Positions 1 through 7,425 of a stretch of DNA of 64,000 nucleotides are shown here, piece after piece. Where the stretch lies: assembly GCF_026262505.1 (NCBI RefSeq), contig NW_026529214.1:1-64000 (forward strand), given 5' to 3'. Both the position numbers and the translations under genes were made by a program. The notes below the pieces were generated by a model. That model did not search any database. It was given only the letters and a program-made list of their open reading frames with translations, and had not been told where the DNA came from. Positions within the stretch are counted from its first letter, which is position 1. Every line of letters begins with the position of its first letter. This DNA is from Trichomonas vaginalis G3. Taxonomy: Eukaryota; Parabasalia; Trichomonadida; Trichomonadidae.

Positions 1-1271
1 CTAGCGTAAAAGATACTCTTAACAGTTTAGATAGTAAATGTACGAACATTGAAGGTCATGCCAGAAACTTCGAAGTATATGAACTACCAGCAATGTTAGA
101 TAAGAAAGCTGACAAGAACCATGTTCATTATATAAGTTCAGATGAACAGATTATAACGGACTACCACGGATATTTAACACAGGGTGAAAAAGTGAATACG
201 AAAAATGTTAATGAAAGAAGATATAAATTCATTCGTGCTAAAGGTTATGACATACACTGTACTGTACAGTATGACACAGGTATAGCACCACAATCATTTG
301 GTTATAACGCTGAAATTTATGCTTCATACTTCTTTGTTAACGGTGTATTAGTTGAGCCAAGATTTAGGTTGAGAGTTAAGGCAAAAATAACCGTTGAAGA
401 TGCTATTAAAAGTAAAGCTGACAAAGATGAACTTGACGCAACGAACAAAGTTTTGAAATCTCATAAACACAATATCTCCGACATAAATTCACTTCAAACT
501 TCTTTAGACAACAAAGCAGACAAAACTTATGTTAATGAACAGATCTCAAAGATCTCTAATGCATCTGTAAACAATGGAATACCTGAAAGCATTACAGTTA
601 GCTTTGGTAATAATGATATGGGTAAAGTTGCAATATTTATAAATTATAACATTGGTCCATCAGAAAAAGGTCCAAGTTACTATACATTGAGTCATGGTAA
701 ATCTATTGAACTTGTGTTCCACAAAAAAGATGGAACAAACTTAACTATTCATCCTGGAGATACGTTTGAGTTTTATTTGAACGATGTCACCACAGTAGAT
801 TATACTTATAGACCTTCTAACATGTTTGACATGATGTATCCAATTGGTTCTATATTTACATCAATGAGCTCAACAAGCCCGCAAACCCTTTATGGAGGTG
901 TTTGGCAACCGATTGTTGATCAGTTTCTTTACTGTTCTAACTCATCAATGGACTTTGGTGGTTCAAAGACTATCAGAGTTGAAAACCTTCCACCACACTC
1001 CCATAGGTTCAGTGCAACAACATCTACTAATGGAGAGCATTCACATTCAATGACAAAAAGAGGTTATACAAATCTTGCAGCAGGTTCTGATAGACAAGGT
1101 ATGAATAGATATGATATCACAGATGACCCTAGAGATGTTAGTACAGGTATTTTCTGCGGATCTGCAGGAAACCATACTCACACAGTAGCTGGAATCACAG
1201 ATGCAACAGGAAAAGGTCAAGACTTCTTACCACCATTTATGACTGTATTCGCTTGGTTCAGAGCTGCTTAA
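1..1271 (+). CDS. Phage-like tail-fibre protein, copy A (5' end outside window)
   Basis: The frame is open from base 3, so the start lies before the window. The protein begins with a shaft of KADKxYVxxxL-type repeats (LDKKADK, SKADKDELD, NKADKTYVN), like trimeric phage fibre shafts. It ends in a tip domain with YPIGSIF, a Gly-rich turn, several HxH motifs (HSH, HSHS, HTHT) and a PPFMTVFAWFR-like C-terminus. This arrangement matches tail-fibre and short-tail-fibre tips such as those of the T4 type, where HxH motifs bind metal in the trimer. Likely role: host attachment of the virion (inference). The middle differs greatly from the copy C version. Its stop overlaps the stop of the convergent 57-aa gene. 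Confidence 0.75.
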   Translation, partial: SVKDTLNSLDSKCTNIEGHARNFEVYELPAMLDKKADKNHVHYISSDEQIITDYHGYLTQGEKVNTKNVNERRYKFIRAKGYDIHCTVQYDTGIAPQSFGYNAEIYASYFFVNGVLVEPRFRLRVKAKITVEDAIKSKADKDELDATNKVLKSHKHNISDINSLQTSLDNKADKTYVNEQISKISNASVNNGIPESITVSFGNNDMGKVAIFINYNIGPSEKGPSYYTLSHGKSIELVFHKKDGTNLTIHPGDTFEFYLNDVTTVDYTYRPSNMFDMMYPIGSIFTSMSSTSPQTLYGGVWQPIVDQFLYCSNSSMDFGGSKTIRVENLPPHSHRFSATTSTNGEHSHSMTKRGYTNLAAGSDRQGMNRYDITDDPRDVSTGIFCGSAGNHTHTVAGITDATGKGQDFLPPFMTVFAWFRAA

Positions 1272-1441
1272 CTCAAGATCACGATCACAAACTGTTTCTC
1301 AGTATGAATGAGTAGCTCTATTTTTACATCATTACTGAAGTATTTCTTTTCTTCATCAATGACAGAAAGAATGTTTTCATCATCTTTTAAAGATCTTACC
1401 AAAGTTAGATCTTCATCAGAAAATCTCAAAGAAAGACTCAT
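1268..1441 (-). CDS. Small acidic protein, 57 aa (copy A)
   Basis: Begins MSLSLRFSDEDLTLVRSL and is rich in Asp and Glu. The frame is kept without change in copy C at 62638-62811, which supports it as a real gene although it is short. It converges on the fibre gene and the two stop codons overlap within TTAA. I recognise no family. It has no signal peptide and no membrane segment. Confidence 0.6.
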   Translation of the reverse strand: MSLSLRFSDEDLTLVRSLKDDENILSVIDEEKKYFSNDVKIELLIHTEKQFVIVILS

Positions 1442-1505
1442 TTATGCACTAATAAAAATATAGCTAATTATTTTTTTATCTGAACTTTTTATCGGGTATA
1501 TAAAG

Positions 1506-1949
1506 ATGTCTGAACATCATATAAAGTTCTTTAAGATCCAACAGTTTGTAGATGAAGTGAAGAAGCAAAATAAAACAGCAAAGAGACTACTTATATGCTT
1601 ACCACAAACATTATGTCAAGGAAAGTATGGTTATAGTGCAAGTCCGATCATGATCTTTGTCGATAAGCAGAAATACACAAATGAAGGTTTAGCTAATTTA
1701 CTCAAGTTTGAAAAGATAGCTATAAACATTCCTGACCATTTCTCAGCGAGAATAAACCTTGACAAGACTAAAAGTTATTGTTTATATGTAGATCTCACGA
1801 AATCAACAAAGAGTAAAGACAAAGAATATAACCCAGTTGAACTTAAGACAATGGGTAAGAACTTACTCAAAGCTGCTATCAAACCTGTCGAAGAGATCGA
1901 CATTGAGGATGAAGCAGAAGAAATAGATGTAGATCCTGAAGTGTTATAA
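1506..1949 (+). CDS. Hypothetical protein, 147 aa (copy A)
   Basis: Begins MSEHHIKFFKIQQF, with a mixed alpha/beta composition in the first 110 residues and a strongly acidic tail (EEIDIEDEAEEIDVDPE, about 126-144). The ATG lies just after a TATATAAAG stretch, which may be a promoter element. It is divergent from the 57-aa gene, with a 64-bp gap. I recognise no family. The copy C counterpart at 62131-62573 is broken. Confidence 0.6.
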   Translation: MSEHHIKFFKIQQFVDEVKKQNKTAKRLLICLPQTLCQGKYGYSASPIMIFVDKQKYTNEGLANLLKFEKIAINIPDHFSARINLDKTKSYCLYVDLTKSTKSKDKEYNPVELKTMGKNLLKAAIKPVEEIDIEDEAEEIDVDPEVL

Positions 1950-1959
1950 ACGATAAAGT

Positions 1960-2262
1960 TTATTTTTGGAGGAAGATGGTGTCAGACCATTTGATCTGGC
2001 ATGCTTGTTCTAGGTAATTGCAGAAACCTGGAAAGATTGTTATTGGTCTGAGTTTCATACCTGGTCTCTCATCTCTCCATTGAAGCAAGTAAATTTACAT
2101 GAAGAGTTCGTCTGGATTCTCAGGCTTTGGTACACACTGATCGAAGATCTGTATGACCTCTTCATGACCGTACTCCCTCTGGTCAGACATGAGTGTTCTG
2201 AAGAACTTTTGCATCTTCGGACCAGGTTTAGCATCTATGCAACGAGTGGGTCTCATTGACAT
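1960..2262 (-). pseudogene. Broken copy of the 101-aa protein gene (copy A)
   Basis: Homologous to the open frame at 61818-62120 in copy C and convergent with the 147-aa gene. It looks broken here. Family unknown; the copy C version begins MSMRPTRCIDAKPGPKM and contains short conserved helices. Confidence 0.55.
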
Positions 2263-2285
2263 TTTTGTCACTTTTATTTGGTCGA

Positions 2286-2492
2286 ATGGAAGGATTCGAG
2301 TTCATGCCACTTGACAGCAAAGAAGGTGCAGAAGAGGTTGTTGTTGCTGCATTCTATGCGAGCTCACACGTTGACGCATTCCGAACTTACCAGGATGACC
2401 TCGAAAAAGAAGGTCGAAAGCTTGGAAAGATCCAAATGTTGCTTGAGTTCTTCCGTGGAAACCTTGCACAGAAGTATGAGAAGAAAGAATAA
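2286..2492 (+). CDS. Small hypothetical protein, 68 aa (copy A)
   Basis: Begins MEGFEFMPLDSKEGAEEV; a mostly helical, charged protein ending AQKYEKKE. I chose the ATG at 2286 because upstream in-frame starts are non-ATG and because an initiator-like TCACTTTT sits about 17 bases upstream. Conserved at 61588-61794 in copy C. Overlapping frames here have biased composition and are not genes. Function unknown. Confidence 0.55.
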   Translation: MEGFEFMPLDSKEGAEEVVVAAFYASSHVDAFRTYQDDLEKEGRKLGKIQMLLEFFRGNLAQKYEKKE

Positions 2493-2549
2493 ACAACTAA
2501 TTATTACTGAGCTTAGCTCATAAATGTAAGTTTTTACTCTGATCAGATC

Positions 2550-3056
2550 TTAGATCTCGTCGGGACAAGCGGAAAGGATAAAGTCCATGAGCTGGACTTT
2601 TGTCTTAGTGAGCGGTACTGCGGTCATGAGTAGTTCGCGCTTGTTTGAGCCACTTGGAACGCGACCCTTCCAATTCCTCATAGATCTCAAGGCAGAGATC
2701 GTGAAGAACTCAAGGACAAAGAGTCTTTGAGACTTGGTAAGGAATCCCTCATCATCTCTTTCATCCTGGAGGGTCTTTGTGGATGCAGTGGACTTGATCT
2801 CGTCTTCCTCGATCGGATCATTCTCATAATCTTCATCACCCTTCTTCCTAAACGTCATCTGCTCTCTCTTGTAGTCGTTCCTGAGAGCATTGAGTCCAGC
2901 TTCAAGATCTTGTGAGTTCTTTGCAGGTTTATTGAAAGTTTTCTTTTCCTGCATTTGCTGTATAAGCTGGGTTTGCTGTTGCATCATCTGCATCATCATT
3001 GCCATCATATCTAGTGTTGGTGATGCTGGAGCTGGTGTTGTACCATCTTGGGACAT
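2550..3056 (-). CDS. Met/Gln-rich hypothetical protein, 168 aa (copy A)
   Basis: Begins MSQDGTTPAPASPTLDMM. Residues 15-45 are a Met/Gln-rich helix (MMQMMQQQTQLIQQMQ), followed by an acidic linker (DEDYENDPIEEDE, about 80-95) and a basic C-terminal half with SQRLFVLEFF and SNKRELLM. The C-terminal 60 residues look like a folded domain that may bind nucleic acid (inference only). The frame stays open upstream through the 15-bp repeat array and would add FCKA repeats. I take the ATG at 3056 because the array looks intergenic. Same layout at 61024-61530 in copy C. Confidence 0.6.
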   Translation of the reverse strand: MSQDGTTPAPASPTLDMMAMMMQMMQQQTQLIQQMQEKKTFNKPAKNSQDLEAGLNALRNDYKREQMTFRKKGDEDYENDPIEEDEIKSTASTKTLQDERDDEGFLTKSQRLFVLEFFTISALRSMRNWKGRVPSGSNKRELLMTAVPLTKTKVQLMDFILSACPDEI

Positions 3057-3073
3057 TCGGTCGTCGGTTATGT

Positions 3074-3424
3074 CTTTACAAAAGACTGCTTTACAAAAGA
3101 CAGCTTTACAAAAGACAGCTTTACAAAAGACAGCTTTACAAAAGACAGCTTTACAAAAGACTGCTTTACAAAAGACGTCTTGACAAAAGACAGCTTTACA
3201 AAAGACTGCTTTACAAAAGCATTTTCTCACAAAATTGAATACTTTTGCTTTACAAAAGACGTCTTGACAAAAGATTGCTTTACAAAAGTCTGCTTTACAA
3301 AAGACGTCTTGACAAAAGATTGCTTTACAAAAGTCTGCTTTACAAAAGATTGCTTTACAAAAGATTGCTTTACAAAAGTCTGCTTTACAAAAGACAGCTT
3401 TACAAAAGATTGCTTTACAAAAGC
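3074..3424. repeat. 15-bp tandem repeat array, about 22 units (copy A)
   Basis: Units read TTTACAAAAGACAGC with small variants (ACTGC, ATTGC, TCTGC, ACGTCTTG). One unique interruption, around TCTCACAAAATTGAATAC, is present in both array copies. Because the period is a multiple of three and few units contain stops, five of the six frames stay open across the array. It fills the gap between two divergent genes (starts at 3056 and 3426). It could hold promoter or protein-binding sites, or act as iteron-like sites. Confidence 0.9.
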
Positions 3425-3425
3425 C

Positions 3426-3824
3426 ATGACTGATCTTCATCCAATTTGTTTAATCGAACTTAATGAAGTAATTTCTGCATATCTCCTGCATGTATTTGGA
3501 AACGAGAGGATAAGACAACTCACCAAGGTTTCCAGACGCCAGATCCAAAGACTTGAATCAACTGCAGGAGTAATCCTAAGCTTTGAAGAAGGATTAACCA
3601 ATAAGAAAGATGTCATTGACTCCAAGCGTGAAAGCCTTGCTGCTTTCTTACGCAAACACCCATGGGTCGATGTTGATCTCCAAACTCCTTACCAAGGACT
3701 CGTTGAAACCTTCACGACCTACAGACAGCTCCTTGACAGACCTGAGCAGAACCTTCTGGTCGAACGTGATGGCACATTAAGCCCTACAGACGAGTCAATC
3801 CAGAGAGAAGAAGCTCAAGAGTAA
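3426..3824 (+). CDS. Hypothetical helical protein, 132 aa (copy A)
   Basis: Begins MTDLHPICLIELNEVISAY and contains RQLTKVSRRQIQRLE at about 33-47, which resembles a helix-turn-helix-like pair of helices, followed by RESLAAFLRKHPWVDVDL. The array upstream is open in frame and would add FTKDS repeats; the ATG directly after the array is the more likely start. A DNA-binding role for the adjoining repeats is possible but only inferred. The copy C counterpart (60199-60594) is broken. Confidence 0.55.
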   Translation: MTDLHPICLIELNEVISAYLLHVFGNERIRQLTKVSRRQIQRLESTAGVILSFEEGLTNKKDVIDSKRESLAAFLRKHPWVDVDLQTPYQGLVETFTTYRQLLDRPEQNLLVERDGTLSPTDESIQREEAQE

Positions 3825-3860
3825 AAATCTGACATTTATACTTTACATGACATTTTTTTC

Positions 3861-4436
3861 ATGAGTGTTCACGTTAAGATCAATGATGAAAACATGACTT
3901 CATGGGAAGATATCATTGATGACATAGAGAATGACCTTGATGAAAACATGATGGGAGCTCAAACGTCAGTTAAGGTCAAACTTGGTGAAGTTCAAGAAAA
4001 GATCTCCGAGATCAATGCAAAAATATCTGCTCTTACAGAGGTTGACGTTTATTACAGAAGCTTGGAGAGAACTTTAAGCAAACTTGAACGTCAGAACCAA
4101 AGTCTCATAGTTGTGCTCCAGAAACTCAGTCTCATGCGTAAAGCATATAATGACTACCTACATGTAAGAGACTTACCTTCTTATTCTACTCCAGATCTCG
4201 ACTTTTCCGATATAAGTCCAATCCTTATTGATACAACACTTACGATAGCAGGGATGCTTCCTACATATCCAGAATATGATAACTTACCTCAGCTCTTCGA
4301 GTATCTCAAGAAAAAGTTCATGATCTTATTATGCGAGACCATGAAAAGACGTCAAAATACCAGAACAGAACGAGAACAGAGCTTACTAATAGACTTATTA
4401 TATAATACTAAAGAAATAAAGGAGTTTTTATTCTAA
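3861..4436 (+). CDS. Coiled-coil protein, 191 aa (copy A)
   Basis: Begins MSVHVKINDENMTSWEDI. An acidic N-terminus (about 12-30, DDIENDLDENM) is followed by a long heptad-like helix at about 38-100 (VQEKISEINAKISAL, LERTLSKLERQNQSL). The C-terminal half is hydrophobic and helical. Its last bases overlap the convergent 101-aa gene by 9 bp. No family recognised; a structural or adaptor role is a guess. Intact relative at 59593-60165 in copy C. Confidence 0.6.
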   Translation: MSVHVKINDENMTSWEDIIDDIENDLDENMMGAQTSVKVKLGEVQEKISEINAKISALTEVDVYYRSLERTLSKLERQNQSLIVVLQKLSLMRKAYNDYLHVRDLPSYSTPDLDFSDISPILIDTTLTIAGMLPTYPEYDNLPQLFEYLKKKFMILLCETMKRRQNTRTEREQSLLIDLLYNTKEIKEFLF

Positions 4437-4733
4437 CTTTGGTATTTTTGGGAAGAACTGATCTGGATCATATTTGTCAACCACAGGTTTTGGTATCAAA
4501 AGTCTCTCTGGTTCTTGGACGGCTGGTACTGGAAATGGTTCCTTTGGTTTCCTAGCTTTTGGGAGATCTAAAAATTTTCTTGGTCTCTTTCTTTTGTGTA
4601 AGTGTTGTCCATTTTTATCGACAACGAATGTGAGCTTTCCGTCGTCAAAGATGAATGTCGTCGCTTCTTCAGTTCCCTCATCAACTATTATCTTCTTGAT
4701 CTTTCTCTTCTCCATTAACAGAAAAAGTGACAT
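4428..4733 (-). CDS. Basic, Pro-rich small protein, 101 aa (copy A)
   Basis: From the second Met the protein reads MEKRKIKKIIVDEGTEEA; residues 20-42 form short strands (TTFIFDDGKLTFVVD), then a KRKRPRKF basic patch and a Pro-rich tail (EPFPVPAVQEPERLL). The start overlaps the end of the methyltransferase gene by 35-53 bp depending on which ATG is used, so the two are likely expressed together. Same arrangement in copies B and C. Function unknown; the basic patch suggests nucleic-acid binding or nuclear import. Confidence 0.6.
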   Translation of the reverse strand: MSLFLLMEKRKIKKIIVDEGTEEATTFIFDDGKLTFVVDKNGQHLHKRKRPRKFLDLPKARKPKEPFPVPAVQEPERLLIPKPVVDKYDPDQFFPKIPKLE

Positions 4734-5523
4734 ATATTACTTCATTATTTTTCTGAGTGTTAGGATTAATTAAACCTCTATCTATAACATGCTTTCTCAT
4801 AGGAAATTTCTCTCCATATCTTTTTGTCAATATCTCTATAAGTTCTTCTGTATAAGATTTATCACTACTGAAGTAAATAGATGGATAATTAAGGACATCA
4901 AAGGTTTCTACAGTATCTTTAAGAGTCCATTCATCTCCATACTGTATAGAATAAGTATGGAAGTATGGAGGATCACATATAAAGAAAACATTGGGAAGAT
5001 CTTTATACTCATTGAAGAGTATTCTCCAATCTTTATGAACAATAGTTAAACCTTCAAGATAGTCATCTATGTTTTCACCAAATAAGTTAGTATATCTGAG
5101 GTATAACACTTTCTTCATTAATGTGTCAAGATCATAGTATTTGTATGCTCCAGAATAGAGAAGACGTGAACATAATGTATCCCAGTCTATGTATGGAGCT
5201 TTACTTATAACTTCTCTGACGATCTCTTTCTGATCAGTAGGAATTTTCTCATCTGGCTTAACATTTATTCTCTCCTTAAGTTCCTTAAGTATTTCATTCG
5301 TGTCATGAATGTGTTTCAGTCTATCAACGTAGTTATCATAGTCGTTAGCTATGATCGTTGCTTTTGGGAACATAATATGCAACAGATGAGAGATATAGAG
5401 AGAACCACCAAATAGGTCAACGAAGACATAATCCCCTTTGATGTCTTTGAGTATGTCGATAAGATCTTTCCTGATCTTCGACTTATTACCTATGAAAGGT
5501 AAAGGAGGTTTGGTAAAAATCAT
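4681..5523 (-). CDS. D12-class (Dam-like) N6-adenine DNA methyltransferase (copy A)
   Basis: A 280-aa protein with the two hallmark motifs of the D12/Dam family: PFIGNKSKI at 9-17 with VDLFGGS at 35-41 (the SAM-binding region), and DPPY at 184-187 (catalytic motif IV). Length is usual for Dam-type enzymes (about 270-280). It would transfer a methyl group from SAM to adenine N6 in DNA. D12 enzymes most often recognise GATC, but the target here is not shown. DNA 6mA and methyltransferases of this kind are known in T. vaginalis. Looks whole; copies B and C carry near-identical versions. The ATG follows a TATTACCATATAA stretch. Confidence 0.88.
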   Translation of the reverse strand: MIFTKPPLPFIGNKSKIRKDLIDILKDIKGDYVFVDLFGGSLYISHLLHIMFPKATIIANDYDNYVDRLKHIHDTNEILKELKERINVKPDEKIPTDQKEIVREVISKAPYIDWDTLCSRLLYSGAYKYYDLDTLMKKVLYLRYTNLFGENIDDYLEGLTIVHKDWRILFNEYKDLPNVFFICDPPYFHTYSIQYGDEWTLKDTVETFDVLNYPSIYFSSDKSYTEELIEILTKRYGEKFPMRKHVIDRGLINPNTQKNNEVIYVTFSVNGEEKDQEDNS

Positions 5524-5547
5524 TTATATGGTAATAAAAATAAGTGT

Positions 5548-5718
5548 TTACTTGAGACAATAACCTCTGTTGAGTTTGTAGAACAAGATCAGAAGTACGA
5601 TCAAGTTCAAAACAACACAAATGGCTAGGATTGCGTTACCAACAATCTTTGTCTTTTCCCAGCAAGACTTCTTCTTTGGTTCATGTGCTGCTTCGACATC
5701 ACTGTATGGCTCGGACAT
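5548..5718 (-). CDS. Small single-pass membrane protein, 56 aa (copy A)
   Basis: Begins MSEPYSDVEAAHEPKKK; residues about 25-47 form one hydrophobic membrane helix (IVGNAILAICVVLNLIVLLIL) followed by a short basic tail. The N-terminal part is charged and probably on the opposite side of the membrane. An upstream in-frame ATG at 5736 is possible. It is divergent from the 130-aa gene. It is conserved in copies B and C. A virion membrane or host-membrane role is inferred from the helix alone. Confidence 0.65.
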   Translation of the reverse strand: MSEPYSDVEAAHEPKKKSCWEKTKIVGNAILAICVVLNLIVLLILFYKLNRGYCLK

Positions 5719-5734
5719 TAACTTAAAAAGTGTC

Positions 5735-6127
5735 ATGACCACTTCATTTTTGATGAAGTCAACAGCTTATGTCCACTTCCTCCCACAAGCACTTGAGGGA
5801 CAAGAGAAGGTCATCATTGACTACCTTCAAGCCACTGAGAAGCTCCAAAAGCTTCAAGATCTCCGCGAAGAGTTCAAGTCCCGCTTGAAACAGGAGAACT
5901 TACTGCAGGAGTACATGCTCATCCTTTATACACTCATTGATGGCTCCCATTTACCATCAGAGTACACTGCAGTTCTTGATGCACTCAAAGATCTTCGCGA
6001 ACACCAGCCGATCGGTAAAGAAGCCTTCGAGCTCACCATTGAGCAAGCCATCTTCGCCAAGCACAATGCAAAGAAGCAGATGCTCGAAGCTCTTGACAAG
6101 ATCAAAAAGTACGTCGAAAAGTACTAA
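5735..6127 (+). CDS. Helical hypothetical protein, 130 aa (copy A)
   Basis: Begins MTTSFLMKSTAYVHFLPQAL and is nearly all helix, with a coiled-coil stretch at about 28-60 (LQATEKLQKLQDLREEFKSR). The second Met at 5753 is an alternative start and has an initiator-like TCATTTTT eight bases upstream. The open frame extends further upstream over the membrane-protein gene, but that part is antisense shadow. Broken counterparts lie in copies B and C. Function unknown. Confidence 0.6.
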   Translation: MTTSFLMKSTAYVHFLPQALEGQEKVIIDYLQATEKLQKLQDLREEFKSRLKQENLLQEYMLILYTLIDGSHLPSEYTAVLDALKDLREHQPIGKEAFELTIEQAIFAKHNAKKQMLEALDKIKKYVEKY

Positions 6128-6155
6128 AAATAATTACTTGAGTAAACGATAAGTT

Positions 6156-6422
6156 TTATTCATTGTTTCTCTTTTCAAGATATTCTTTCATCTTGACGTT
6201 ATATTTTCCTAACTCATACAAGAACGTGTAGTATGAAACTTCAACCTCACGATGCTTTTCATACCATTTCATTATGAACATGGTAAGAATTGCTTCTTCG
6301 GGATTTGAGAAGGGATCTTCTTCACCAAATACGTTGTGATGAACTCTCATTGCTTTACCTACAGATATTGGTTCATCTTCCTCAGCAATTAGGTCAAAGA
6401 ACCTTTGTAGTCTTTGGCTCAT
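6156..6422 (-). CDS. Small hypothetical protein, 88 aa (copy A)
   Basis: Begins MSQRLQRFFDLIAEEDEP; compact alpha-helical composition with conserved-looking FGEEDPFSNPEEAIL and a Tyr/Lys-rich C-terminus. The ATG at 6422 is preferred to a GTG 12 bases upstream. It is the only complete version in the window. Family unknown. Confidence 0.5.
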   Translation of the reverse strand: MSQRLQRFFDLIAEEDEPISVGKAMRVHHNVFGEEDPFSNPEEAILTMFIMKWYEKHREVEVSYYTFLYELGKYNVKMKEYLEKRNNE

Positions 6423-6441
6423 TGGAAATGTCACTTTTCGG

Positions 6442-7023
6442 TTAAACGATCACATACTTAAGACATAAATTATACCTACTTATTAACTCAGTATATTGTG
6501 CATTATATGCATACTTAAACTCTTGAGCAATATTGTTCTCATCAATGATTCTGATCTGAGCTATTTTTGAGAAAGGTGGTGGAATACCACAACATGTGAT
6601 GTCTGGGTCCAGTAGGTCTATTTCACACTTGAACCCAGTCATTCTGTGAACAACTTCTTCCAAGTCTGGCTTAGGTAGTAAGATCTGATCTTTGCTCACT
6701 AAGTTAGAAAAGAGCTCTTTGTCTTGGTCTAGAAGTATCTTCTGGTATATACTAAGTAAATACTCTTCTACACCAATCCTCGATGAAGTCTCCACAGATC
6801 TCGATGAGGTCAGGTTGGAAGTTAATGGACTTAAAGGAGGAGGATACATTGGTGCTTCTGAGTTCGTAGTTGTTTCCTCTTTTTTTATCTCTGTTGGAGC
6901 ATCACTTACTGTACCAGATGGATAGTTCTTTATCACAATGTTATTAGTTGTTCTTGAATCAACATTGCTTGTTGGTTCAATTGGAAGATTAGCTGCACCA
7001 TAAAGAATTGACTTCGATCTCAT
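6442..7023 (-). CDS. Conserved Polinton protein with YPPPL and CCG motifs, 193 aa (copy A)
   Basis: The N-terminal 75 residues are low-complexity Ser/Thr/Asn/Pro and end in MYPPPLSPL. The C-terminal 110 residues form a conserved domain with an amphipathic helix (EEYLLSIYQKILL), ILLPKPDLEEVV, TCCGIPPPFSKI and a final helix (YTELISRYNLCLKYV). A related protein occurs in lineage 2 (43469-44114), sharing YPPPLS, the (S/T)CCG motif and the terminal helix. Survival across two diverged lineages argues for a core virion or assembly role (inference). Divergent from the 117-aa gene across a 35-bp promoter region. Confidence 0.7.
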   Translation of the reverse strand: MRSKSILYGAANLPIEPTSNVDSRTTNNIVIKNYPSGTVSDAPTEIKKEETTTNSEAPMYPPPLSPLTSNLTSSRSVETSSRIGVEEYLLSIYQKILLDQDKELFSNLVSKDQILLPKPDLEEVVHRMTGFKCEIDLLDPDITCCGIPPPFSKIAQIRIIDENNIAQEFKYAYNAQYTELISRYNLCLKYVIV

Positions 7024-7058
7024 TTGTTATGAGTAAAAATTGTTTTATTCTCATATAA
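7024..7058. promoter_or_regulatory. 35-bp bidirectional promoter with mirrored initiator-like motifs
   Basis: Between two divergent ATGs lie TCATA at 7051-7055 on the plus strand and TCATA on the minus strand (7028-7032). Each is a few bases upstream of its start codon. T. vaginalis genes use an initiator of type TCA(C/T)(A/T) close to the ATG, so both fit. The same sequence recurs in copies B and C. Confidence 0.5.
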
Positions 7059-7412
7059 ATGACGAACATTAACCCAGAGAACAACACAGAATATACTGCA
7101 ACAGGAGTTGTTTACAATGATCTAGATCAGATCGTCCAACTCAAAGCCCCAAGAGGAAGGAATTTAATAAGACAACCTCCACCAAAGATATATGTTGATG
7201 ATGGTAGTAATGGGTTCAACTTAGTGTATCATTACTCATATCCTCAATATGCAAAAATTGGGTCTACCCCAAACGTGACAAACCATTATATGAACCTTTA
7301 TGATGAAGCAAGGTTTCATGCACCAACGAAGAAAGAACCTGATGCATCAAGATTACATGAATTCGCAGACCATGATGGTTATAGCGATTACTCAATGCCT
7401 GTAAGACTTTAA
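7059..7412 (+). CDS. Hypothetical protein, 117 aa (copy A)
   Basis: Begins MTNINPENNTEYTATGVV; Asn/Tyr/Pro-rich with strand-like segments (NLVYHYSYPQYAK) and a C-terminus rich in His and Asp (HEFADHDGYSDYSMPVRL). It ends 13 bp before the integrase on the same strand, so the two may be co-expressed. Intact in copies B and C. No family recognised. Confidence 0.6.
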   Translation: MTNINPENNTEYTATGVVYNDLDQIVQLKAPRGRNLIRQPPPKIYVDDGSNGFNLVYHYSYPQYAKIGSTPNVTNHYMNLYDEARFHAPTKKEPDASRLHEFADHDGYSDYSMPVRL

Positions 7413-7425
7413 CGTTAATAAAAAA

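Noticed and set aside
3074-3424. CRISPR array
   Set aside because: Units are directly adjacent with no unique spacers, the period is 15 bp, and there are no cas genes.
2890-3433. Several long open frames across the 15-bp array on both strands
   Set aside because: They arise because the repeat period is a multiple of three; only the flanking non-repeat parts have normal protein composition.
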